DNA of 64,000 nucleotides from Pseudonocardia nematodicida (GTDB lineage Bacteria > Actinomycetota > Actinomycetes > Mycobacteriales > Pseudonocardiaceae): positions 434,001-498,000 of the forward strand of contig NZ_JBEDNQ010000001.1 of NCBI RefSeq assembly GCF_040105385.1. Reading direction: 5' to 3'. The first letter of the stretch is position 1, and every line of letters begins with the position of its first letter. Positions 25,970 to 36,528 of the stretch are shown one piece after another. The notes beneath the pieces were generated by a model, which did no database searches, was not told the DNA's origin, and saw only the letters and a program-made list of their open reading frames with translations. Made by a program: the position numbers and the translations under genes.

Positions 25970-27818
25970 GCTGCCGCGCCTGTCGCTGGCCACCGTCTGC
26001 GTGTCCGGCACGCTGGAGGACAAGCTGGAGGCGATCGCGACCGCCGGCTTCGACGGCGTCGAGATCTTCGCCCCGGATCTCGTCGCCGACCCGCTGTCAC
26101 CGGCCGGGATCGGCGATCGTTGCCGCGACCTGGGCCTGTCGGTCGACCTCTACCAGCCGCTGCGCGACATCGACTCGACCGACCCGGAGCGGTTCGCGGC
26201 CAACCTGCGCCGCGCGGACGCCGCGTTCGAGGTGATGGCCGGGCTCGGCGCGGACACCGTGCTCGTCTGCTCGTCGGTCTCCCCCGACGCCGTCGGCGAC
26301 CCCGACCGGCTCGCCGGGCAGCTGCACACCCTGGCCGGCCGGGCACACGAGCGCGGCATGCGGATCGCCTACGAGGCGCTCGCCTGGGGCCGGCACGTCG
26401 ACACCTGGGACGCGTCCTGGCGCGCGGTGCGCGACGCCGACCACCCGGCGCTGGGCCTGTGCCTGGACTCGTTCCACGTGCTGGCCCGCGGCTCCGACCC
26501 GGCCCCGATCGCCACCGAGGTGCCCGGCGAGAAGCTGTTCTTCCTCCAGCTCGCCGACGCCCGCGAGCTGTCCATGGACGTGCTGAGCTGGAGCCGCCAC
26601 CACCGGCTGTTCCCCGGCCAGGGCGGGTTCGACCTGCCGGCGTTCCTCGCCCCGGTGCTCGCCGCCGGCTACACCGGGCCGTTGTCGCTCGAGGTGTTCA
26701 ACGACGTCTTCCGGCAGGCCGACCCGATCCGGACCGCCGTCGACGCCCGCCGGTCGCTGCTCGCGCTCGCCGAGGAGGCCGCCGCCCGCGGCGCCGGCAC
26801 CGACCCGGTCGGCACCACGCCGCCCGCGCCGACCGGCACCGCGTTCGTCGAGCTGGCGGCCGGGCCCGAGCTCGGCCGGGTGCTGCGCGCGCTCGGGTTC
26901 AGCCGGACCGGGGTGCATCGGACCAAGCAGGTCGAACGCTACGAGCAGGGCGACGCCCGGGTGCTGGTCAACGCGGCCGGCGCGGACGGCAGCGCGATCG
27001 CCGCGATCGCCGTCGAGTCCCCGGATCCGGCCGCCTCGGCGCGGCGGGCGGCCCGGCTCTGCGCCCCACCGCTGCCCCGCACGACCGGCCCCGGCGAGGC
27101 CGACCTCGCCGAGATCGCCGCCCCGGACGGGACCTCGGTGTTCTTCTGCCGCACCGACGGCGGCACCGGGACCGACGGCTCCGGCCCGGTCTGGTCGCAC
27201 GACTTCGTCGCCACCGACGAGCCGCGCGCGGCCGGCACCGGGATCACCGGGATCGACCACCTCGGTCTCACCCAGCCCTACGACGCCTTCGACGAGGCCG
27301 TCCTGTTCCACCACTCGGTGCTCGGCCTGGCCCCGATCGCCGACGGCGAGTTCGCCGCGCCGTTCGGCCTGGTCCGCAGCCGCGCCGTGGCCGACGAGGC
27401 CCGGCGGGTCCGGATCGCGCTGACGGTCTCCCTGTTGCGCCGAGGTGAGTGGAGCCCCGCGGTGGCCGACCCGCAGTACGTCGCGCTCGCCACCGACGAC
27501 GTCCTGGCCACCGCCGCCGCCGCCCGGGACGCCGGGGTGCCTCTGCTGCCGGTCCCGGCGAACTACCACGACGACCTGGCCGCCCGCCTCGAGCTGCCCG
27601 CCGAGCTGATCGCGACCTACCGCGAGCTGGGCGTGCTGCACGAGCGCGACGAGCACGGTGAGTTCCTGCAGGTCTGCACCGAGCTGCTCGGCGGACGGCT
27701 GTTCCTGAGCCTGGTGCAGCGCACCGGCGGACACGACGGTCACGGCTGGGCCGACGCCCCGGTCCGGATGGCCGCCCACCGCCGTTCCCGGATCGGCCGC
27801 GCGGCGGTCCCGGTCTGA
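25959..27818 (+). CDS. qsuB: QsuB-type 3-dehydroshikimate dehydratase fused to an HPPD-like domain
   Basis: This 619-residue two-domain protein converts 3-dehydroshikimate to protocatechuate. Residues about 1-275 form a TIM barrel with a Glu-Asp-Gln-Glu metal set: YEALAWG, LCLDSFHV, FLQLADA and LEVFND; the Gln separates it from sugar isomerases, which have His there. Residues about 290-619 form a 4-hydroxyphenylpyruvate-dioxygenase-like double VOC domain. Only the first iron ligand (GIDHLGL) is evident: the expected QHIAL reads QYVAL and the expected FLEVIQR reads FLSLVQR. The HPPD-like half is therefore probably not a dioxygenase. GTG start, overlapping the dehydrogenase. Confidence 0.9.
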   Translation: MSPELPRLSLATVCVSGTLEDKLEAIATAGFDGVEIFAPDLVADPLSPAGIGDRCRDLGLSVDLYQPLRDIDSTDPERFAANLRRADAAFEVMAGLGADTVLVCSSVSPDAVGDPDRLAGQLHTLAGRAHERGMRIAYEALAWGRHVDTWDASWRAVRDADHPALGLCLDSFHVLARGSDPAPIATEVPGEKLFFLQLADARELSMDVLSWSRHHRLFPGQGGFDLPAFLAPVLAAGYTGPLSLEVFNDVFRQADPIRTAVDARRSLLALAEEAAARGAGTDPVGTTPPAPTGTAFVELAAGPELGRVLRALGFSRTGVHRTKQVERYEQGDARVLVNAAGADGSAIAAIAVESPDPAASARRAARLCAPPLPRTTGPGEADLAEIAAPDGTSVFFCRTDGGTGTDGSGPVWSHDFVATDEPRAAGTGITGIDHLGLTQPYDAFDEAVLFHHSVLGLAPIADGEFAAPFGLVRSRAVADEARRVRIALTVSLLRRGEWSPAVADPQYVALATDDVLATAAAARDAGVPLLPVPANYHDDLAARLELPAELIATYRELGVLHERDEHGEFLQVCTELLGGRLFLSLVQRTGGHDGHGWADAPVRMAAHRRSRIGRAAVPV

Positions 27819-28001
27819 TCACGGATCCGGAGCGGATCCGGTCAGGGACGGCCGCAATCGCGCCGAGATCGTGTTCACCGGTGGACCCGGCGGCCCCCTG
27901 ACCGGGGGAAACGGTCCCGGTCCGGTCGCCGCTCCCCCATCGCCGCGTTACGTTGCGGCCCGGCCGGTCGTCACCGGTACCGGCCGGGACCGGGGGTTCG
28001 G

Positions 28002-28784
28002 GTGTTGCGGCGCTGGGTGTGGCTGGTCGTGCTGGTGGTCGGGGTCGGCCTGTTCGAGATGGTCCGGCAGGCGCTGCTGGTCACCCGGAACCCCAACCTG
28101 GTGCCGTCGCTGATCCTGCTCGGCGCGGCGGTGGCCCCGGCCGCGTTCGTCACCTTCGTGCTGGGCCGCCGGCTCGACTACTCGCTGCGGTCCGGGACGA
28201 TCGGCCTGATCGCGTTCCTCGGCGGCGTCGTCGGCGTGGTCACGGCCGGGGTGCTGGAGTACGACGCGCAGGCCGAGCTCGGTGCGCTGCCGATGGTCGG
28301 CGTGGCGCTGATCGAGGAGTCGGCGAAGCTGCTCGCGCCGCTGGCGGTCCTGCTGTTCACCCTCCGCCACACCCACCCCGCGGACGGCCTGCTGGTCGGG
28401 GTCGCCTCCGGCGCGGGCTTCGCGGCCCTGGAGACGATGGGCTACGGCTTCGTCGTCACCCTCCGCTCCGGTGGCGACCTCTCCGAGATCGGTGAGGTCC
28501 TGCTGCTGCGCGGACTGCTCAGCCCGGCCGCGCACATGGCCTGGACCGGGCTCACCGCCGCGGCACTCTGGCACGCCGTCCGGCACCGCACCGGCAGCGC
28601 CGCCGCCGGGGCGGTCGTGGTGTTCATCGTGGCGGTCACGCTGCACACCGTCTGGGACGGCCTCGGCGGACTCGTCGTCTACGGCATCCTCGCCGTGATC
28701 AGCCTCGGCCTGCTGACCTGGACCGCGCACCGGCTGGTCCGCCGGCCGGACGCCACCGTCTCGCTGAGCCCGTCGGGTTTGTGA
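28002..28784 (+). CDS. PrsW family intramembrane metalloprotease
   Basis: This 260-residue polytopic membrane protein has about eight hydrophobic segments. The PrsW signature is clear: the EESAK motif in LIEESAKLLAP (about residue 106), GAGFAALETMGYG, HMAWTGL and HTVWDGLGG, supplying the Glu/His residues thought to bind metal. PrsW in Bacillus starts regulated cleavage of an anti-sigma factor; actinobacterial homologues are of unknown target. No anti-sigma gene is adjacent. The GTG at 28002 is used. The stop codon lies inside the left arm of a long inverted repeat shared with the convergent gcvP. Confidence 0.88.
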   Translation: MLRRWVWLVVLVVGVGLFEMVRQALLVTRNPNLVPSLILLGAAVAPAAFVTFVLGRRLDYSLRSGTIGLIAFLGGVVGVVTAGVLEYDAQAELGALPMVGVALIEESAKLLAPLAVLLFTLRHTHPADGLLVGVASGAGFAALETMGYGFVVTLRSGGDLSEIGEVLLLRGLLSPAAHMAWTGLTAAALWHAVRHRTGSAAAGAVVVFIVAVTLHTVWDGLGGLVVYGILAVISLGLLTWTAHRLVRRPDATVSLSPSGL

Positions 28785-28839
28785 GTGCTCGTCCTGAGCG
28801 CAGACACGTGGTCGGGACCACGACGAGCACTCACGAACC
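28776..28839. terminator. Compound bidirectional hairpin between prsW and gcvP
   Basis: Arms of 18 bases with one mismatch (28776-28793 and 28822-28839, core GTGAGTGCTCGTC) enclose a second stem, GTGGTC/GACCAC (28808-28821). The left arm includes the prsW stop codon and the right arm ends one base before gcvP. Confidence 0.7.
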
Positions 28840-28840
28840 G

Positions 28841-31720
<2,880 letters not shown>

Positions 31721-31759
31721 GGCGCCTCCGTAAGCGGGCTGGGCATGACAGTCACGCCC

Positions 31760-31962
31760 TCCCCCTCTGTCCGTACCCGCGGCCCGGGCGCCTGAGAGAT
31801 TCACCGGAGGCTTCCGGCTTTCCCCGTCGGCGGACGGACGTGGTGCGCTGTCCGTCGCTTTCCAGAGGCGTCTCTGCCACGCGGTCCTGGGTGCCTGAGA
31901 GGTTCCGGGAAGGGGTTGCTCCTTCGGCGCCCGGCCACCTGCGCCGGGTCTCTCCCGCGTGT
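31760..31962 (-). promoter_or_regulatory. Tandem glycine riboswitch upstream of gcvP
   Basis: Read on the minus strand, the first aptamer runs from GGGAGAGACC through GCCGAAGGAGCAA to CCTCTCAGGCACCCAGGACCG. The linker CCTCTGGAAAG leads into a second aptamer with CCGACGGGGAAAGCC and AATCTCTCAGGCGCC, ending GGACAGAGGGGGAG. These are hallmark blocks of the two-aptamer glycine riboswitch. It ends about 40 bases before the gcvP start and should turn on glycine catabolism when glycine is high. Confidence 0.93.
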
Positions 31963-32048
31963 CGTCAACGACTACCGGGCAGAGGATACCCGCCGTTTCC
32001 GTAATTCCACGGCGTCGGGGGCGATTCCACCCCGGCAGGCTCTGCGGC

Positions 32049-32348
32049 ATGTCGAACAGCAGCAACTCGAACCTCGCGCCCGCCACGACCAGCGCGTTCC
32101 ACCTGCAGGCGGTCCTGTCCTTCGGCGTCTCGCTGGCCGCCGTCGTGGTCGGCACGCTCTACCTGCCGGTCGACGGCTGGGTGAAGGCATTCCTGGGCAT
32201 CGCGGTCCTGTACGCGATCACCTCGGCCTTCACGCTGGCCAAGTGCGTGCGGGACCGGCAGGAGAGCCTGACCGTGGTCAACCGGGTCGACCAGGCGCGG
32301 ATGGAGAAGCTGCTCGCCGAGCACGACCCGTTCCGGGCGGTCGCGTAG
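32049..32348 (+). CDS. YiaA/YiaB family two-helix membrane protein
   Basis: This 99-residue protein has two hydrophobic segments (about residues 18-40 and 46-66: FHLQAVLSFGVSLAAVVVG and GWVKAFLGIAVLYAITSAFT) followed by a charged C-terminal tail (RDRQESLTVVNRVDQARMEK). This matches the YiaAB two-helix domain. ATG at 32049 (MSNSSNSN). It is divergent from gcvP and its riboswitch leader. Function unknown; the protein is probably an inner-membrane component. Confidence 0.82.
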   Translation: MSNSSNSNLAPATTSAFHLQAVLSFGVSLAAVVVGTLYLPVDGWVKAFLGIAVLYAITSAFTLAKCVRDRQESLTVVNRVDQARMEKLLAEHDPFRAVA

Positions 32349-32392
32349 GCCTGCCGGAGCGGCCCATCGATACCGTCGCGTAGGCGGAGCCC

Positions 32393-33058
32393 TCAGGAGA
32401 TGGCCCGCCGGGCGCGACGGCGGGCCAGCTCGTCCTCGGGGGACTCGTCGACGGTGCCCCCGTCGGCGCGCTCGAACGGGAAGTCCTTGATCACGCCGCT
32501 GATCTCGCGCATCGCACCGGACACGGCGATCCCGAAGACCCCCTGACCGCCCTGCAGCAGGTCCACGACCTCCTCCGGCGACGTGCACTCGTACACCGTG
32601 GTGCCGTCGGAGAACAGCGTGATGCCGGCCAGATCCCTGATCCCGCGCCGGCGCAGGTGCTCGACGGCGATCCGGATGTTCTGCAGCGAGACCCCGGCGT
32701 CCAGCAACCGCTTCACGATCTTGAGGACGAGCACGTCCTTGAAGGAGTAGAGCCGCTGGCTCCCGGACCCGGCCGCGCCCCGTATCGACGGGACGACCAG
32801 TCCGGTGCGGGCCCAGTAGTCGAGCTGCCGGTAGGTGATCCCGACGACCTGGCAGGCGGTGGGCCCGCGGAAGCCGACCAGGCTGTCGGACACCCCGTCC
32901 AGCCCCTCACCGACGAGCGGGTCCGGGAACAGCTCTCCCTGACCCGGCCCCTCGGGTGGTGGCGTCTGCACCGCGTGGTCTCCCTCGCTCGGCCCCTCCG
33001 TGGAACCCGGCCCCCCGGCACTGCACGCTGGGTGACCGGCGAGTTCCATGGATGTCAT
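32393..33058 (-). CDS. MerR family regulator of the ResR (Rv1830) type
   Basis: This 221-residue regulator has a MerR helix-turn-helix (about residues 62-130: GFRGPTACQVVGITYRQLDYWARTG with RLYSFKDVLVLKIVKRLLDAGVSL) followed by a C-terminal effector part with ITLFSDGTTVYECTSPEEVVDLLQ. It closely matches the mycobacterial Rv1830 protein (ResR/McdR) in sequence and in neighbourhood. That protein regulates growth and division genes, and its variants are linked to antibiotic resilience. ATG at 33058 is chosen; GTG at 33061 and ATG at 33049 are alternatives. A perfect dyad overlaps the start region, suggesting self-control. Confidence 0.9.
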   Translation of the reverse strand: MTSMELAGHPACSAGGPGSTEGPSEGDHAVQTPPPEGPGQGELFPDPLVGEGLDGVSDSLVGFRGPTACQVVGITYRQLDYWARTGLVVPSIRGAAGSGSQRLYSFKDVLVLKIVKRLLDAGVSLQNIRIAVEHLRRRGIRDLAGITLFSDGTTVYECTSPEEVVDLLQGGQGVFGIAVSGAMREISGVIKDFPFERADGGTVDESPEDELARRRARRAIS

Positions 33059-33071
33059 CACTGCAGATGAC
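33054..33071. promoter_or_regulatory. Inverted repeat GTCATC-N6-GATGAC at the ResR-type gene start
   Basis: A perfect 6-6-6 dyad with a central CTGCAG covers the start codon of the MerR regulator, where binding would block its own expression. It is unproven. Confidence 0.4.
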
Positions 33072-33227
33072 GGTAGGCCTGGCGGACGGGGCGGTCAACG
33101 CGGCTCGCCGACACGGGCGTACCGGACAGCGCCGTGGATCACTCGACAGGGGTACCAAGATCACGACGAGCGGTCCGGATCGACGCCGAACGGCTCGATC
33201 CGTGCGCGCACCGTGACGGGAGCCCGC

Positions 33228-33704
33228 TCAGCCGGGCTGCGCGCCGCGGAAATCCTCCGGCGAGACCGAGTCCAGGAACTCCTTGAACTTCTCGACCTCG
33301 TCCTCCTGCTCGTCGGGAATGACGAGCCCGGCCTCGGCGAGCACGCTCTCGTCGGCGTGCACCGGGACCCCGGTCCGCAGCGCCAGCGCGATCGAGTCGC
33401 TCGGCCGCGCGGAGACCGTGACACCACCGTCGAAGATCAGCTCCGCGTAGAAGGTGCCCTCCTGCAGGTCGGTGACCCGGACCTGCTCCAGGCGGCGGCC
33501 GAGTGCCCCGATGACGTCCTTGAGGAGGTCGTGGGTCAGCGGCCGCGCCGGCTTGACGCCCTGCTGCTCGAGCGCGATCGCCGTGGCCTCCACCGACCCG
33601 ATCCAGATCGGCAGGTAACGCTCCCCGTCGGTCTCCCGGAGCAACAGGATCGGCTGGTTCGCCGGAAGTTCGACCCGGACGCCCACGACGCGCATCTCGC
33701 TCAT
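33228..33704 (-). CDS. Bifunctional nuclease family protein (DUF151)
   Basis: This 158-residue protein has the bifunctional nuclease (BFN) domain over residues about 1-135: VVGVRVELPANQPILLLRETDG, LPIWIGSVEATAIALEQQG and the ARPSDSIALALRTGVPV block. Plant BFN1 has RNase and DNase activity; bacterial homologues (Rv1829 in M. tuberculosis) are poorly characterised. The C-terminal tail is acidic. It lies between the GarA and ResR-type genes as in other actinobacteria, but the MerR/FtsR gene usually found between it and garA is absent here. Confidence 0.9.
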   Translation of the reverse strand: MSEMRVVGVRVELPANQPILLLRETDGERYLPIWIGSVEATAIALEQQGVKPARPLTHDLLKDVIGALGRRLEQVRVTDLQEGTFYAELIFDGGVTVSARPSDSIALALRTGVPVHADESVLAEAGLVIPDEQEDEVEKFKEFLDSVSPEDFRGAQPG

Positions 33705-33874
33705 CAGCCCGCCTCCCCGGCCCTCTCGGGCCTGTCGGCCGGCCCGGATGGCACCGCCACCCCGGCCGCCGTGATCATCTTGCTCGCCCTGAGTCCGTGT
33801 CCGGAGAGCATGGCTCCCGCCACCGACACGCTCCGACGCTACACGTGCACGGGCCCCTACGCGCGCCTCCGGAC

Positions 33875-33913
33875 GGGGTGTGACGGCGTCCTTTCGACGA
33901 TCGTCACACGCCC
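33875..33913 (-). terminator. Candidate hairpin downstream of garA
   Basis: GGTGTGACG and CGTCACACGCC form an imperfect stem of at least eight pairs about 40 bases past the garA stop. It would separate garA from the nuclease gene in a 247-base gap. Confidence 0.4.
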
Positions 33914-33951
33914 GTCGTCCACGGCGTGTCGGCTCGACTCCGGGACGCCGA

Positions 33952-34404
33952 TCAGGCGCGGTCGCCGGGCTCCCGGGGCCCGGTGAGGAACACCAGGCGG
34001 AACTTGCCGATCTGGACCTCGTCGCCGTTCGCGAGGACGGCGGTGTCCACCGGCTCGCGGTTGACGTAGGTGCCGTTCAGGCTGCCCACGTCGACGACGA
34101 CGAACTCACCGGCGTCGCGGCGGAACTCCGCGTGCCGCCGGGAGACGGTGACGTCGTCCAGGAAGATGTCGCTGTCGGGGTGCCGGCCGGCGCTCGTGGT
34201 GGGCACGTCGAGCAGGAAGCGGGAGCCGGCGTTCGGACCGCGCCGGACGACCAGCAGCGCCGACCCGGCGGGCAGCCCGTCGACACCGGATACGGCCGGC
34301 TCCGCGCTCGGCTGTTCCACGTCGGCGAGGAAGTCTGCCCGGAAGACCGACGTGGTCTCCGGTGCGCGCTCCGGCGGCACGTCGCGCGGGTCGTTCGTGG
34401 TCAC
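33952..34404 (-). CDS. garA: FHA domain protein, GarA/OdhI type
   Basis: This 150-residue regulator consists of an N-terminal phosphorylation tail and an FHA domain (about residues 55-140: SAGRHPDSDIFLDDVTVSRRH and GSLNGTYVNREPVD). The tail contains PETTSVFRADF, matching the conserved ETTS motif of mycobacterial GarA where the Ser/Thr kinases PknB and PknG phosphorylate adjacent threonines. Unphosphorylated GarA/OdhI binds and controls 2-oxoglutarate dehydrogenase, glutamate dehydrogenase and related enzymes; phosphorylation closes the protein on itself. The location beside gcvH is conserved across actinobacteria. Confidence 0.94.
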   Translation of the reverse strand: MTTNDPRDVPPERAPETTSVFRADFLADVEQPSAEPAVSGVDGLPAGSALLVVRRGPNAGSRFLLDVPTTSAGRHPDSDIFLDDVTVSRRHAEFRRDAGEFVVVDVGSLNGTYVNREPVDTAVLANGDEVQIGKFRLVFLTGPREPGDRA

Positions 34405-34587
34405 CTCGGGGTCTCCTCCTCCGGGAAAGCGGGAATCCCGGACACACGGTCCGGGTGAAGCACGCGGTGCCGGGGTCGGTCGTGACCCGCACCACGGTCG
34501 ACGGTCAGGGGCACCGAACCTACCGTTCCGCCCCGCGCGGCGATACGCGGTACCGCCGTACGGCGGGCGTGCACGGCGACCAGGTGC

Positions 34588-34980
34588 TCAGGAGCCGTCG
34601 GCGAGCTGGCGGTAGGCGTCCGCGTCGAGCAGGCCGGACAGCGCCGCCGGGTCGCCGAGCCGGACGTCGACGATCCAGCCGTCCGCGTACGGCGCCGAGT
34701 TGACCAGCTCCGGGCTGCCGTCGAGGGACTCGTTGACGGCGACCACCTCGCCGCCCACCGGCGCGTAGATGTCCGAGACCGACTTCGTCGACTCGACCTC
34801 ACCCATGGCGTCGCCGGCCGTGACGGTGTCGCCGACGGTCGGCAGCTGGACGAACACGACGTCGCCGAGCTGGCCCTGGGCGTGGTCGGTGATACCGATC
34901 CGGACCACCCCGTCCCCGGTCTCGCGCACCCACTCGTGTGCCTCTGTGTAGGCCAGGTCCGACGGAATCTCCGAGCTCAC
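34588..34980 (-). CDS. gcvH: Glycine cleavage system H protein
   Basis: This 130-residue lipoyl carrier shuttles the aminomethyl group between GcvP and GcvT. The lipoyl Lys is in GEVESTKSVSDIYAP near residue 66, and the N-terminal YTEAHEWVR and the NSAPYADGWI segment are typical. The GTG at 34980 is nine bases from the neighbouring phosphatidyltransferase stop. The C-terminus is normal length. It probably is expressed with garA; the glycine riboswitch upstream of gcvP does not precede this gene. Confidence 0.96.
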   Translation of the reverse strand: MSSEIPSDLAYTEAHEWVRETGDGVVRIGITDHAQGQLGDVVFVQLPTVGDTVTAGDAMGEVESTKSVSDIYAPVGGEVVAVNESLDGSPELVNSAPYADGWIVDVRLGDPAALSGLLDADAYRQLADGS

Positions 34981-34989
34981 GCGACGACC

Positions 34990-35760
34990 CTATCCCCCGT
35001 CGCCCGGATGATCGAACCGGGGACCGGGACGGCCCGATGGGGCCGGGAGCGGCCGGCGCAGCGCCAGCACGAACTGCGCCAGGTACAGCACCCCGGACCA
35101 CATGTATAGCGCCACGCCCCAGATCGCGAACGCGTGCGCGACGACCCGGACCACGGCCTCGGCGGTCGAGGGCCCGTCGCCGAGCAACAGCAGCGGGAAG
35201 GCGTAGAGCAGCACGAACGTCGCGGCCTTGCCCAGGTAGACGACCTCGAACGGGCCGTAGCCGCGGTGGCGCAGCACGAACACGCAGACCGCCAGCACGA
35301 CGTCGCGGGCGACCAGCGCGATCACCGCCCACCAGGGGACGATGTCGCGCGCGGCCAGGCCGACCAGCGCGGCGAGGATGTAGAGCCGGTCCACCGCCGG
35401 GTCGAGCATCGCGCCGAACCGGCTGAACTGGTCCAGCACCCGGGCGAGCTTGCCGTCGAGCCAGTCGGTGAACCCGCCGATCGCGAGCACCGCGACCGCC
35501 CAGCCGTCGGCCTCCGGGCCGAGCATCAGCCACAGGAACAGCGGGACGCCGAGCAGCCGCAGCACGCTCAGCGCGTTGGGCACGGTCCAGATCCGGTCGT
35601 CGCCGGTCGGCGGGCCCACGGTCTCGTGCACCGAGTCCCGCACCGTGTCCCGGACGGTGTCGCGCACCGTGTCCCGGGCCCCGCGAACGGTCTCCCGGGC
35701 CCCGCGGACGCCCCGGCCGACGTCGGCCGTCACGCGCCCTCGCTCCCCGTCCCCGGCCAC
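34990..35760 (-). CDS. CDP-alcohol phosphatidyltransferase family protein
   Basis: This 256-residue membrane enzyme has the full CDP-alcohol signature D-x2-D-G-x2-A-R-x8-G-x3-D-x3-D in DWLDGKLARV through GAMLDPAVD (about residues 97-122), with about six membrane segments. It resembles PgsA2 (Rv1822), found near gcvH in mycobacteria, and should transfer a phosphatidyl group to an alcohol such as glycerol-3-phosphate; the acceptor is not certain. The N-terminal ~50 residues are an extra hydrophilic tail with repeats (ARETV, ARDTV, RDTVRDTVRDSV), encoded by near-identical 12- to 15-base direct repeats at about 35628-35710. Downstream is gcvH. Confidence 0.88.
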   Translation of the reverse strand: MAGDGERGRVTADVGRGVRGARETVRGARDTVRDTVRDTVRDSVHETVGPPTGDDRIWTVPNALSVLRLLGVPLFLWLMLGPEADGWAVAVLAIGGFTDWLDGKLARVLDQFSRFGAMLDPAVDRLYILAALVGLAARDIVPWWAVIALVARDVVLAVCVFVLRHRGYGPFEVVYLGKAATFVLLYAFPLLLLGDGPSTAEAVVRVVAHAFAIWGVALYMWSGVLYLAQFVLALRRPLPAPSGRPGPRFDHPGDGG

Positions 35761-35822
35761 CCGGCCAGCCTAGCCGCGCGTCCCTGCTGCACGGTCGGGC
35801 ACGGTCGGGTGAGGATAGGAGC

Positions 35823-36344
35823 GTGACGGACACGAACACTTCATCGCTGAAGGACATCCAGGCTCCGCTCAAGCAGCAGTACCGCGACGACCCGGGTTCC
35901 GCCGTCGTCACGCTGAGCGCGGACGGGCAGCTCGACGGCAGCGGGGTCGCCTGCAAGGTCACCACCGGGCAGGCGCTCGCCGAGGCGGGACTGCACCCGG
36001 CGACCGGCGGCGACGGGACCCAGCTCTGCTCCGGCGACATGCTGCTGGAGGCGCTCGTCGCCTGCGCCGGGGTCACCCTGCGCGCGGTCGCCACGGCGCT
36101 CGAGCTCGGAGTCTCCGGGACGGTGCGCGCCGAGGGCGACCTCGACTTCCGCGGGACGCTGGGCGTCGCGAAGGACGCCCCGGTCGGGTTCCGCGACATC
36201 CGGCTGACCTTCGACCTCGACGCCGGCGGGGCGGACGAGGAGCAGATCGCCACCCTGATCAGGCTGACCGAGCGCTACTGCGTGGTGCTGCAGACCCTCA
36301 ACGGCAGTGCCACCACCTCCGTCGAGGTCACCACCCGTTCCTGA
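35823..36344 (+). CDS. OsmC family protein
   Basis: This 173-residue protein has both OsmC-family redox cysteines: one in LVACAGVTLRAVA near residue 80 and one in ERYCVVLQTL near 153. OsmC/Ohr proteins are homodimeric thiol peroxidases that reduce organic hydroperoxides with these cysteines, though some family members serve other roles. The GTG start is at 35823. It is divergent from the phosphatidyltransferase gene, with 62 bases between starts, and has no OhrR-type regulator beside it. Confidence 0.88.
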   Translation: MTDTNTSSLKDIQAPLKQQYRDDPGSAVVTLSADGQLDGSGVACKVTTGQALAEAGLHPATGGDGTQLCSGDMLLEALVACAGVTLRAVATALELGVSGTVRAEGDLDFRGTLGVAKDAPVGFRDIRLTFDLDAGGADEEQIATLIRLTERYCVVLQTLNGSATTSVEVTTRS

Positions 36345-36473
36345 TCACCCGTTCGGTCGTCCCACCAGTCGATCACCGCCCGCTCGTCGCGCGTCACCGT
36401 CTGTTCGGCGCGCCGGCCGGGCGCTACCACGCGACACGGTGTCCGGACGTCCGTACGGTGATCAGGTCCTTCG

Positions 36474-36490
36474 ACGTCGTGACACGACGT
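36474..36490. promoter_or_regulatory. Inverted repeat ACGTCGTG-A-CACGACGT upstream of the MEDS-STAS gene
   Basis: A perfect 8-1-8 dyad about 40 bases before the GTG at 36529 is well placed as an operator. The binding protein is unknown. Confidence 0.4.
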
Positions 36491-36528
36491 GCCCGCCGAG
36501 CCGGCGGGAGCGTCGCGGCAGGTGACAC

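Noticed and set aside
33705..33951. Remnant of an FtsR-type MerR gene between garA and the nuclease
   Set aside because: No MerR helix-turn-helix fragment could be read in any frame of the gap.
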